Below, one piece after another: positions 8,558-15,958 of a stretch of DNA of 64,000 bases. Position numbers and translations under genes: made by a program. The DNA is from Alkalihalobacterium chitinilyticum. GTDB lineage: Bacteria; Bacillota; Bacilli; Bacillales; Bacillaceae_F. The notes under the pieces were generated by a model. That model was not told the DNA's origin, ran no database searches, and saw nothing but the letters and a program-made list of their open reading frames with translations. Where the stretch lies: assembly GCF_029028005.1 (NCBI RefSeq), contig NZ_JAOTPO010000011.1, positions 62,001 through 126,000 on the forward strand. Direction: 5' to 3'. Positions within the stretch are counted from its first letter, which is position 1. Every line of letters begins with the position of its first letter.

Positions 8558-9904
8558 ATGAAGTTTAACAAAAGAACGATACTTGTCCTTTGTTTCATTT
8601 TATTTTGCACGAGTTTTTTAATAAAACATCCTGTCCAATCAACTGGTACAGGCCCTACTAAATCTGTACACGTACATAATGTGATTTTTATGATACCAGA
8701 TGGTTTTTCTGCTAGTTATGCTAGTAATTATCGCATCTTTAAAGGGAGTGAGGATACACGCCTAGACCCTTTGTTAGTAGGAATGATGAAAACGAGATCA
8801 GCTAATAACTTGGTTACTGATTCGGCTGCTGCTGCAACGGCAATGGCGACAGGATATAAAACCAATAATGATATGATTAGTATTTCACCGGAAGGAAAGC
8901 CGTTAGAAACGATTCTGGAAGCTGCAAAAAAAGCGGGAAAAGCGACAGGACTCGTTGCTACATCTACCGTCACACATGCGACCCCAGCCGCCTTTGCTGC
9001 ACATGTTACGTCCCGTGAAAGTAAAGCAGAAGTAGCCTTGCAAATGGTAGAAAAAGTCGATGTCCTCCTTGGCGGCGGGAAGCGGTACTTTTTGCCTCGA
9101 TCAGCTGGAGGGTTGCAAAAAGAACGACACTTAATAGAAGAACTGCAGCTTAAAGGATATTCTTTTATTAAAAATCGGGATGAGCTCTTAAAACTTGACG
9201 CAGTTACAAATCAATTCTTTGGCTTATTTGCAGAAGGGCCGATGTCGCCAGAACTTGATCGTGATGTTACAGAACAACCGAGCTTGGCTGAAATGACAAC
9301 AGCTGCTATCACTGCGTTAAGTCAACATGATGGTGGTTTTTTCTTAATGGTAGAAGGAAGCCAAATTGATTGGGCTGGACACGCTAACGATGCAGCTTGG
9401 GCAATGAAGGATATAGAGGCGTTTGAACAAGCAGTTGGAGTCGCGTTGGATTTTGCAGAGAAAGACGAAAGTACATTAGTAGTTGTTGTTGGTGATCATG
9501 ATACAGGTGGAATGAGCGCAGGAGGGTATGATGAATATGCAGCCAAAGCAGATATTCTTCGCGACGTAAAAGCATCTGGAAAATATATGGCTAAACAATT
9601 AAATTCTAAAAGAAGTAATGCAAAAGAAGTTTTGAAGACATACGCAAACATTGAACTAACGAAAGAAGAAGCGAAGCGAATTAAAAAAGCTGATGACGAG
9701 AATTTGGTGTATGTCATTAACAATATTATTAGTGAGCGTGCCTGCATCGGCTGGACGACAAAGGTTCATACGGGAGTTGATGTTCCGTTATATGCTTACG
9801 GTCCAGCTTCAGAATGGTTTCGTGGTTCCCTCGATAATACGGATGTGCCCAAATGGATGGCTAAGGCGATGGACATACCATTTCTGTCTAGACTTGGTCA
9901 TTAA
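8558..9904 (+). CDS. Secreted alkaline phosphatase (PhoA/PhoB family)
   Basis: A signal peptide is seen (residues 1-28: basic start, hydrophobic ILVLCFILFCTSFLI). The metal-binding Asp is in FMIPDGFS (Asp49), the nucleophilic Ser89 in VTDSAAAATAMATGYKTNN, and zinc ligands in QIDWAGHAND and VVGDHDTGG, with a late His in KVHTGVDVP. At 448 residues it is close to the Bacillus enzymes. It hydrolyses phosphomonoesters outside the membrane to release phosphate. GAGAGG lies 8 nt before the ATG. I saw no clear Pho box, so phosphate control is not shown by the sequence. Confidence 0.92.
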   Translation: MKFNKRTILVLCFILFCTSFLIKHPVQSTGTGPTKSVHVHNVIFMIPDGFSASYASNYRIFKGSEDTRLDPLLVGMMKTRSANNLVTDSAAAATAMATGYKTNNDMISISPEGKPLETILEAAKKAGKATGLVATSTVTHATPAAFAAHVTSRESKAEVALQMVEKVDVLLGGGKRYFLPRSAGGLQKERHLIEELQLKGYSFIKNRDELLKLDAVTNQFFGLFAEGPMSPELDRDVTEQPSLAEMTTAAITALSQHDGGFFLMVEGSQIDWAGHANDAAWAMKDIEAFEQAVGVALDFAEKDESTLVVVVGDHDTGGMSAGGYDEYAAKADILRDVKASGKYMAKQLNSKRSNAKEVLKTYANIELTKEEAKRIKKADDENLVYVINNIISERACIGWTTKVHTGVDVPLYAYGPASEWFRGSLDNTDVPKWMAKAMDIPFLSRLGH

Positions 9905-9936
9905 CCAGATGCTCTTTTCAGTATACAACAGGTGGT

Positions 9937-9986
9937 AAAGCACCGTGATTGTTAGAGGTTACTAACAATCACGGTGCTTTTCTTAT
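9937..9986 (+). terminator. Rho-independent terminator of the alkaline phosphatase gene
   Basis: A perfect 18-bp stem (AAGCACCGTGATTGTTAG and its complement) with a 6-nt loop is followed by TTTTCTT. The remaining gap to 10244 is AT-rich and holds nothing else I can name. Confidence 0.92.
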
Positions 9987-10244
9987 AAAACATAGGATTT
10001 TCTGTCATATGGCAAATAGGTAAAATGTTAAAGTCCTACTAGGTTTAAAAAAAGCATAAATTTCATAAATTTACCTATGCATAAAAGAATATTGTTTGTC
10101 ATCAAAGCTATTTAATAATAGTTTATTAAAGGTAAGTTGGTGCAAGTTTTGGTTTTTGGTTAATTTTGAAGATTGGTAATAATAGTTTTCTCCATTATAG
10201 TGAACACACAAGAATTTTTAGAGGCACTAAATGAATTATGTGGA

Positions 10245-10271
10245 ATCAAAATCTTTGGCCAAAGTTTTGAT
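10245..10271 (+). promoter_or_regulatory. Strong dyad in the subtilisin 5' region
   Basis: ATCAAAA(T)CTTTGG pairs with CCAAAGTTTTGAT: 13 complementary bp with one bulged T and no loop. It ends about 13 nt before the ribosome-binding site of the subtilisin gene. It could be an operator for a dimeric regulator, or a 5'-end stem that stabilises the mRNA as in aprE leaders. Confidence 0.5.
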
Positions 10272-10296
10272 ATAAACTAATTAATGGAGGTATTGA

Positions 10297-11442
10297 ATGA
10301 AAAAACTTTTAATATTATTACTTGTCTTGGGTATCGTTTTCAGTACTGGGTTAGTTTCTGTAGCAGCAAACCATTCAACGAGTGAAAGTAGCGAGGAGTA
10401 CTTAGTAATGTTTGACGGACCAGCCGAAAAAGGCATACTTCATGCTTTTGGTGTAAATAATGAAAAGATTTTTCACGAATTCAATCTTAAACCGGTATTT
10501 CATCTAGAATTAACTTCAAATCAAGCTCGAGGGTTGCAAAATCACCCACAAATTAAATATGTTGAAAAAAATGCAGAGGCACAAGCATTCGGTCAAACAG
10601 TTCCTTGGGGAGTACCGCACGTCCAATCAACTGAAGTCCATAATATGGGGCAGACAGGAACCGGTGTTAAAGTGGCGATTTTAGATACAGGTATTGATAA
10701 TACTCATGAAGATCTAGCTGCGAATGTTAAAGGAGGACACTCTGTATTTACCGATACGGCCAACAAAGATCCATTTTATGATGGAAGTGGTCATGGTACA
10801 CACGTTGCTGGAACCGTTGGCGCAATTAACAATGATCTAGGAGTTATTGGAGTTGCTTATCAGTCGGATTTATACGCTGTTAAAGTTTTAAATAATGATG
10901 GCAGTGGTTCTTATGCTGGTATTGCAGAAGGAATTGAATGGTCTATACTTAACGGAATGGACATTATTAATATGAGCTTAGGGGGATCTCAATCTTCATC
11001 TATCCTAAAAGAATTTTGTGATCTCGCAAATGATGAGGGTTTACTAGTGGTTGCAGCAGCAGGAAACAGCGGGAATCGTGGAGGAAACAACGATAGTGTC
11101 GGTTATCCAGCAAAATATGATTCTGTTATTGCTGTAGCAGCCATTGACCAAAATAATAACCGTGCTTCTTTTTCAAGTACTGGGCCTGCAGTAGAGCTTT
11201 CAGCTCCAGGAGTAAGTGTATTAAGTACAGTTCCTGGTAATAGTTATGCTTCTTACAATGGTACTTCAATGGCATCACCACATGTTGCAGGTGTGGCTGC
11301 ACTTATATGGGGAGAGCATTCTCATTTAACAAATCAGGAAGTGCGTCAACTACTGAAGGATACAGCTGTAGATTTAGGACGTAGTAATCAATACGGCAAC
11401 GGATTAGTTCAAGCTAAAGCTGCAATCGATTTTGTACGTTAA
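10297..11442 (+). CDS. Secreted alkaline subtilisin (peptidase S8)
   Basis: Pre-pro-enzyme of 381 residues. The signal peptide covers residues 1-24 and the I9-type propeptide about residues 35-92 (EYLVMFDG..IKYVEKNA). The mature protease starts near Gln100 (QTVPWGVPHVQ). The catalytic triad is Asp130 (AILDTGID), His168 (SGHGTHVAGT) and Ser324 (NGTSMASPHV), with oxyanion Asn257 (AAAGNSG). The mature part is about 280 residues and resembles high-alkaline subtilisins (Savinase/M-protease group). TGGAGG lies 7 nt before the ATG. The convergent PapR-like/PlcR-like pair next door suggests quorum control of this exoprotease, which is inference. Confidence 0.95.
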   Translation: MKKLLILLLVLGIVFSTGLVSVAANHSTSESSEEYLVMFDGPAEKGILHAFGVNNEKIFHEFNLKPVFHLELTSNQARGLQNHPQIKYVEKNAEAQAFGQTVPWGVPHVQSTEVHNMGQTGTGVKVAILDTGIDNTHEDLAANVKGGHSVFTDTANKDPFYDGSGHGTHVAGTVGAINNDLGVIGVAYQSDLYAVKVLNNDGSGSYAGIAEGIEWSILNGMDIINMSLGGSQSSSILKEFCDLANDEGLLVVAAAGNSGNRGGNNDSVGYPAKYDSVIAVAAIDQNNNRASFSSTGPAVELSAPGVSVLSTVPGNSYASYNGTSMASPHVAGVAALIWGEHSHLTNQEVRQLLKDTAVDLGRSNQYGNGLVQAKAAIDFVR

Positions 11443-11459
11443 CTAAATATTAATAAAGT

Positions 11460-11511
11460 GAAAATGGAAATTAGGCGTCCCTATAATTTTAGGACGCCTA
11501 TTTCCATTTTT
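11460..11511. terminator. Bidirectional terminator
   Basis: AAAATGGAAATTAGGCGTCC pairs with GGACGCCTATTTCCATTTTT apart from one mismatched pair. It serves both the subtilisin (+) and the PapR-like gene (-), whose stop is 31 nt away. Confidence 0.9.
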
Positions 11512-11541
11512 ATGGGTTCAGGTTCATATCATCCTACAGGT

Positions 11542-11703
11542 TTAGTGTTCTGAAGGCAATTCCGTAGGCTTAGTAAGTTCTTCACCAGATGCAACTTCTA
11601 CAACTGTTTCATTCAATGCACTTGAAGGGAAATTGCCGAAGTTTCCTTGTAACATTAAACCAAGTACTAAGCATGAAAATCCAATCAAAATTCTCTTTTT
11701 CAT
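11542..11703 (-). CDS. PapR-like signalling peptide precursor (53 aa)
   Basis: The start is MKKRILIGFSCLVLGLMLQG: a basic tip and hydrophobic core that act as an export signal. A polar linker follows and the protein ends in PTELPSEH. GAGGTGG sits about 8 nt upstream of the ATG. PapR of the Bacillus cereus group has the same plan (48 residues; exported, then cut to a C-terminal heptapeptide such as ADLPFEF). The xxLPxE core is shared here. It diverges from a PlcR-like regulator 195 bp away. In B. cereus papR lies downstream of plcR on the same strand, so the layout differs. The mature peptide is probably the last 7-8 residues (inference). Confidence 0.75.
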   Translation of the reverse strand: MKKRILIGFSCLVLGLMLQGNFGNFPSSALNETVVEVASGEELTKPTELPSEH

Positions 11704-11773
11704 ATTGATCCCACCTCTTTTTATGAATATATTAGATTATAACTCATTTATTAAATTTTCAATTAATAGAATA

Positions 11774-11791
11774 TTATGATTATAATTATAA
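11774..11791. promoter_or_regulatory. AT-rich dyad between the papR-like and plcR-like genes
   Basis: TTATGATTATAATTATAA is an 18-bp near-palindrome (one mismatched pair) in the divergent intergenic region. It resembles but does not match the TATGNAN4TNCATA PlcR box, so operator function is only a possibility. Confidence 0.3.
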
Positions 11792-11897
11792 ATATAGTAT
11801 TATATCAAAGTTTTAATTCCTTTTATCTCAGGTGATATAACTCTAGGCATATTTTGTTTAAAACATTACAAGAATTCATTTGATAGGGGGAAAAGAT

Positions 11898-12767
11898 ATG
11901 GATACGCTAGGAATAATAATAAAAGAATTACGCTTACAACGAGGAATGTCCCAGAAAAATTTGGCGAAGGGCATATGCACGCAAGCTCAAATTAGTAAAA
12001 TTGAGAAGGGATATGTTCTCCCGCTGACATCGACTTTACATAGCTTAGCGGAAAGGCTTGGTACAAATGTAAATTACATTTTAGATTTAACCATCTATAA
12101 AAAGTTAGATTATGTTATTGAGGTTCAGTCCCAAATGAGACAGCTGGTAAGGAAAAAGAAGTATGGTGAACTCTACGAACAAGTTCAGCTTGAAAAAGCA
12201 AGTCCGTTATTCCAAGAGGTGGATAAATACCGTCAGTTTGTGATTTGGCATGAAGGGATTTGCGAATATCACTTTAATCATAACGCAAAGAAAGCTTTAA
12301 CAGTTTTACAAGAGGCGTTAAGGATTACAAATGTTAGTGAACAAGTATACTCAGAACGAGAGATAGAAATAGTCAACAGTATGGGCATCATTCATTTTGA
12401 AACAGGGCATTATGATGAAGCTATTACCAACTATGTCATAGCATTAAAACAGTTTCATAATGATAACAAACCTACAGATATAAGAGTCCGCATATTGTAT
12501 AACTTAGCTAAGGCACTTACGAGAAAAGAGCAGTATGAGGATTCTATTGAACAGTGTAAAAAAGCAATACAACTGTGTATGAAAAATCATCTGATGTATC
12601 TCTTAGGAGAACTTCATTACCATATCGCTTATAATTTTATGTTACTCACGAAATGTGAAAATGCATTAAAATACTATGAAAGTGCTATATCCATATTTAA
12701 ATTACAAGGAAATCTAAGATATATAGAGTATATCCAGCTAAAGATGGAAGAAGTCACAAAGCCATAG
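11898..12767 (+). CDS. PlcR-like quorum-sensing regulator (HTH plus TPR, RRNPP family)
   Basis: Length 289 residues. Residues 6-62 form a Xre-type HTH (IKELRLQRGMSQKNLAKGI..QISKIEKG). The rest are helical TPR-like repeats (for example GHYDEAITNYVIALKQF, EQYEDSIEQCKKAI, CENALKYYESAISIF). PlcR of B. cereus has the same architecture and length (285) and is activated by the re-imported PapR peptide. The start is the ATG 8 nt after AGGGGG. A TTG 18 bases upstream precedes that site. The PapR-like gene diverges from it and a subtilisin lies beyond. A terminator follows. Confidence 0.85.
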   Translation: MDTLGIIIKELRLQRGMSQKNLAKGICTQAQISKIEKGYVLPLTSTLHSLAERLGTNVNYILDLTIYKKLDYVIEVQSQMRQLVRKKKYGELYEQVQLEKASPLFQEVDKYRQFVIWHEGICEYHFNHNAKKALTVLQEALRITNVSEQVYSEREIEIVNSMGIIHFETGHYDEAITNYVIALKQFHNDNKPTDIRVRILYNLAKALTRKEQYEDSIEQCKKAIQLCMKNHLMYLLGELHYHIAYNFMLLTKCENALKYYESAISIFKLQGNLRYIEYIQLKMEEVTKP

Positions 12768-12838
12768 TATTTTCGTTCAGAGATATTTTGTTTAGTGCGC
12801 TGGAATTAAACAAAGTGGCAAAAGTTTAAGAGCAAAGG

Positions 12839-12890
12839 CAGATATAAGAGTTCTCCTACATAATGAATATATCTGTATTTTCTCTTTTTC
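12839..12890 (+). terminator. Terminator of the PlcR-like gene
   Basis: CAGATATA pairs with TATATCTG across a 21-nt loop and is followed by a T-rich tract (TATTTTCTCTTTTT). The long loop lowers confidence. Confidence 0.5.
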
Positions 12891-12937
12891 AAGTATTAGC
12901 CTTTCAATTGTTTCTAGTACATCCGTTGCAAAGTATA

Positions 12938-13122
12938 TTAGGGGACTCACAGGCCCTTATTCCTGTCGAAAGTTTAGTTTTTCAAGCTTTAGAGGACTCA
13001 GAAGCCCTTATTTGCTACTATTTTTGATGTTTCCCAGTGATTATGATTAAATAAGGGCCTGTGAGTCTGGGAAATATCCAAATATGAAGGTTTTCGTTAA
13101 AATAAGGGCCTCTCGAGTCCAC
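12938..13122. repeat. Dispersed repeat copy 1 (about 185 bp, four-module)
   Basis: Four modules: two in forward sense (GGACTCACAGGCCCTTATT, GGACTCAGAAGCCCTTATT) and two inverted (AATAAGGGCCTGTGAGTC, AATAAGGGCCTCTCGAGTCC). The entire unit recurs in reverse orientation at 25661-25843 with close similarity, and in diverged form at 51633-51813. It has no coding potential and lies in the 12768-13486 gap. The remainder of that gap holds a partial GGTACC sequence near 13203-13217 and the cyd promoter. Confidence 0.85.
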
Positions 13123-13400
13123 AAAAAACTCAGCACTAATAATCCAATTGATTGGCTCCAATCCTTACGTCACAAAAGAAGGAGTGTGTGACTTTCTACC
13201 CATGGTACCAGGTACTATCCCTAAAATTGCAGCGCTGTCTGCTTCTGATCCATCAAATGTGTCCAAAAACCAGATCAGCGCTTGTCACCATACAATCCCT
13301 TGCCGCCACTAAGAAAGACCCTTCCGCCTCCTCTGTCTGCCACAAATTGCTCACGTTTCTGCCACGGAATTATCAACTCTTTGTAACAGAATTGTTTCAT

Positions 13401-13418
13401 TTGTGATATATTTCACAA
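13401..13418. promoter_or_regulatory. Rex/Fnr-type operator upstream of cydA
   Basis: TTGTGATATATTTCACAA is an 18-bp dyad. It matches the Rex form TTGTGAA-N4-TTCACAA with one change, and also TGTGA-N6-TCACA (Fnr/CRP type). It lies 69 bp before cydA. Rex (NADH/NAD sensing) represses cyd genes in B. subtilis, so Rex is the more likely ligand. Confidence 0.7.
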
Positions 13419-13486
13419 ACAAATCAGGTATACACTATACATATAGTTTTATATTGATATAGAGACGTAGTTAGAGGAGGGGAAAA

Positions 13487-14827
13487 ATGGAGTCGGTTGA
13501 ATTTAGTCGCTATTTAACAATGTTAACGCTGTCGGTGCACGTCGTCTTTGCAACAGTTGGTGTTGGTATCCCTGTCATGATTATGCTTGCTCATTGGATC
13601 GGTCTCAGAAGACAAGATGAACATTATCTATTAATGGCTAAACGTTGGGCCCGTGGGTATGTCATCAGTGTAGCGGTTGGTGTTGTAACGGGAACCGCGA
13701 TTGCGTTGCAGCTTGCGCTTTTATGGCCGCGGTTTATGGAGTTTGCCGGTCAGCTTGTTGCACTGCCGCTATTTATGGAGACATTCGCCTTTTTCTTTGA
13801 GGCCATTTTCCTCGGAATTTATTTATATACATGGGATCGATTTAAAAATCCAAAGCATCACTTTTATTTACTTGCTCCAGTCGTTTTAGGAGCGACAATG
13901 TCGGCATTATTTATTACGTCAGTTAATGGGTTTATGAATACACCACAAGGGTTTACATTAATGAACGGTGAGTTAGTAAATATTTCACCACTGCTTGCAA
14001 TGTTTAACCCAGCAATGCCTACGAAAGTTGCACACGTTTTAACGTCTGCTTATATGACTTCAGCATTTGTACTTGCTTCAATTGCTGCTTTCCACCTGCT
14101 TCGTGGCAATCGTCATGAATATCATCGTAAAGGCCTCGCTCTAACGATGAAGGTTGGATTTATTTTTTGTGTGGCAACAGCGCTTGTTGGAGATTTATCA
14201 GGAAAGTTTCTAGCAGAATATCAACCTGAAAAACTAGCAGCTGCAGAGTGGCACTTTGAAACAGAAGCGGAAGCACCGCTTGTCTTGTTTGGTGTGTTAA
14301 CCGAAGAGAATGAAGTGAAGTACGGTATTAAAATTCCTTATGCACTTAGTATTCTTGTTCATAATCATCCATCTGGAGTTGTAACCGGATTGAATGACAT
14401 TCCAGAAGAGTATCATCCGCCATATATTGTTCATTACATGTTTGACATCATGGTAACGATCGGTGTAGGGTTAACCGTTCTTTCGATGACTTATTGGATT
14501 GCATTATCACGAAATTGGACATTAATAAGAACACGTGCGTTTCGTTTCTTACTCGTTGCAACTGGACCATTAGCGATGCTCGCGATTCAAGCTGGCTGGT
14601 GGTTTACAGAGGTCGGTCGTCAACCATGGATTATGAGAGGATTTATGACGACTGCAGAAGGTGCAACGGATTCACCTCACGTTTGGATTATGTTTATTGC
14701 ATTTGCCGTTCTTTACTTTATTTTGATGGTTGGAACAGCGGTTGTATTAGTTCGTATGTTTAAAAAGAATCCAGTGGAGCGTGAGTTAGAGAAAATTGCG
14801 AACGAACAAAGGAGTGTTGCAAGATGA
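13487..14827 (+). CDS. cydA: Cytochrome bd-type ubiquinol oxidase subunit I
   Basis: Membrane haem subunit of the terminal oxidase that reduces O2 with quinol. Visible features are an early His ligand in LTLSVHVVFATVG (His18), about nine hydrophobic segments and the GRQPW motif (EVGRQPWIMRGFMTT). At 446 residues it is the short Q-loop type, as in B. subtilis YthA and Geobacillus bd oxidase, rather than the long Escherichia coli type. GAGGAGGGG precedes the ATG. The stop overlaps cydB by 4 nt, indicating translational coupling in a five-gene operon. Confidence 0.94.
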   Translation: MESVEFSRYLTMLTLSVHVVFATVGVGIPVMIMLAHWIGLRRQDEHYLLMAKRWARGYVISVAVGVVTGTAIALQLALLWPRFMEFAGQLVALPLFMETFAFFFEAIFLGIYLYTWDRFKNPKHHFYLLAPVVLGATMSALFITSVNGFMNTPQGFTLMNGELVNISPLLAMFNPAMPTKVAHVLTSAYMTSAFVLASIAAFHLLRGNRHEYHRKGLALTMKVGFIFCVATALVGDLSGKFLAEYQPEKLAAAEWHFETEAEAPLVLFGVLTEENEVKYGIKIPYALSILVHNHPSGVVTGLNDIPEEYHPPYIVHYMFDIMVTIGVGLTVLSMTYWIALSRNWTLIRTRAFRFLLVATGPLAMLAIQAGWWFTEVGRQPWIMRGFMTTAEGATDSPHVWIMFIAFAVLYFILMVGTAVVLVRMFKKNPVERELEKIANEQRSVAR

Positions 14828-15840
14828 CGATTGAGATTATAGGGATATCAGTCTTATGGTTGTTCCTATTTGGCTATGTCATTGTAGCCTCCATCGATTT
14901 TGGAGCTGGATTCTTCAATGCTTCGACGATCGTAACGGGGAAACATCATATCGTAAACAATGTCATTCAGCGATATTTATCACCAGTTTGGGAGATTACA
15001 AATGTATTCCTTGTGTTCTTTTTTGTTGGAATGATTGGATTTTTTCCTAAGACTGCTTATTATTTTGGGACGGTTTTATTAATACCGATTAGTATTTCGA
15101 TTATTTTGCTGGCGTTACGAGGGAGTTATTACGCATTTGGAACGTACGGTTCGAAGGGGCATAAGGGATATACACTCATGTACGGAGTTACGGGTGTTCT
15201 TATCCCGGCTTCATTGTCCACGGCTCTAATTGTCTCTCAAGGCGGCTTTATTCGCGAGGCATCTTGGGGCGGGATTGAGTTAGATTATGTAGCCCTGCTC
15301 ACGAGTCCATTTGCATGGTCGATCGTGGTGCTTAGTCTAGTTAGTGTATTATTTATATCAGCAAGCTTTTTAGCTTACTATTCTTCAGTAGCAGAGGATC
15401 AAAAGGCACTTCGTTTGTTCCGTAAATATACTTGGATTTGGAGCTTTCCGACGATTATCACAGCTTTAGGAATTATCATTGAAATGAGATGGCACAATCC
15501 TGCACATTTTGAAGGCTTGCTTTCCCTTTGGTGGGTATTTGCCGTATCATTTGTATGCTTTGTCGTTAGTTTATGGTTCTTAAAAACAAGACAATACGGT
15601 TGGTCATTTATTTTCGTTGTTCTTCAATTTGCTTGTGCTTTCTATGGTTACGGTGTGTCACGCTATCCGTATTTACTGTATCCGCACTTAACGATTTATG
15701 ACAGTTTTACGAATGAAACAATGGCTTATGCATTGATTGTCGTATTTATTTTGGGGTTAATGCTGCTCATTCCGTCGCTGTATCTAGTATTTAAGCTGTT
15801 TGTGATGAATAAGCCTTACATTAAAAAAGGTAATGTATAA
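14824..15840 (+). CDS. cydB: Cytochrome bd-type ubiquinol oxidase subunit II
   Basis: 338 residues with about nine transmembrane helices and the early signature GYVIVASIDFGAGFF. It pairs with CydA to form the oxidase core. The start overlaps the end of cydA (ATGA type), with AAAGGAGTG upstream. The gene resembles B. subtilis YthB. A very small gene follows 10 nt after its stop. Confidence 0.93.
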   Translation: MTIEIIGISVLWLFLFGYVIVASIDFGAGFFNASTIVTGKHHIVNNVIQRYLSPVWEITNVFLVFFFVGMIGFFPKTAYYFGTVLLIPISISIILLALRGSYYAFGTYGSKGHKGYTLMYGVTGVLIPASLSTALIVSQGGFIREASWGGIELDYVALLTSPFAWSIVVLSLVSVLFISASFLAYYSSVAEDQKALRLFRKYTWIWSFPTIITALGIIIEMRWHNPAHFEGLLSLWWVFAVSFVCFVVSLWFLKTRQYGWSFIFVVLQFACAFYGYGVSRYPYLLYPHLTIYDSFTNETMAYALIVVFILGLMLLIPSLYLVFKLFVMNKPYIKKGNV

Positions 15841-15850
15841 GGGGGAAACA

Positions 15851-15955
15851 ATGATGCAAAACTTTTTACTGTTTTACGCTCCGTTCCTAGTTGTCGTGCT
15901 TGCGATGATTTTTTCCTTATTCGTAGCCGCTAAAAGTACAAAGTATGAGGACTAG
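15851..15955 (+). CDS. cydS: Small bd-oxidase subunit CydS
   Basis: 34 codons following GGGGGAAACA. The product is a single transmembrane helix (NFLLFYAPFLVVVLAMIFSL) with a short charged tail (KSTKYED). CydS of Geobacillus bd oxidase is a 33-residue one-helix subunit with a similar start (MQTFLIMYAP as I remember it), encoded directly after cydB. Position, size and pattern agree. It should bind CydA and shield a haem site. An alternative start is the next codon, also ATG. Confidence 0.8.
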   Translation: MMQNFLLFYAPFLVVVLAMIFSLFVAAKSTKYED

Positions 15956-15958
15956 ACA

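Noticed and set aside
11774-11791. A PlcR box between the papR-like and plcR-like genes
   Set aside because: The dyad present does not match TATGNAN4TNCATA; kept only as a weak candidate operator.
13152-13406. An 84-codon frame upstream of cydA
   Set aside because: No ribosome-binding site, composition unlike neighbours, and it runs into the Rex/Fnr-like operator.
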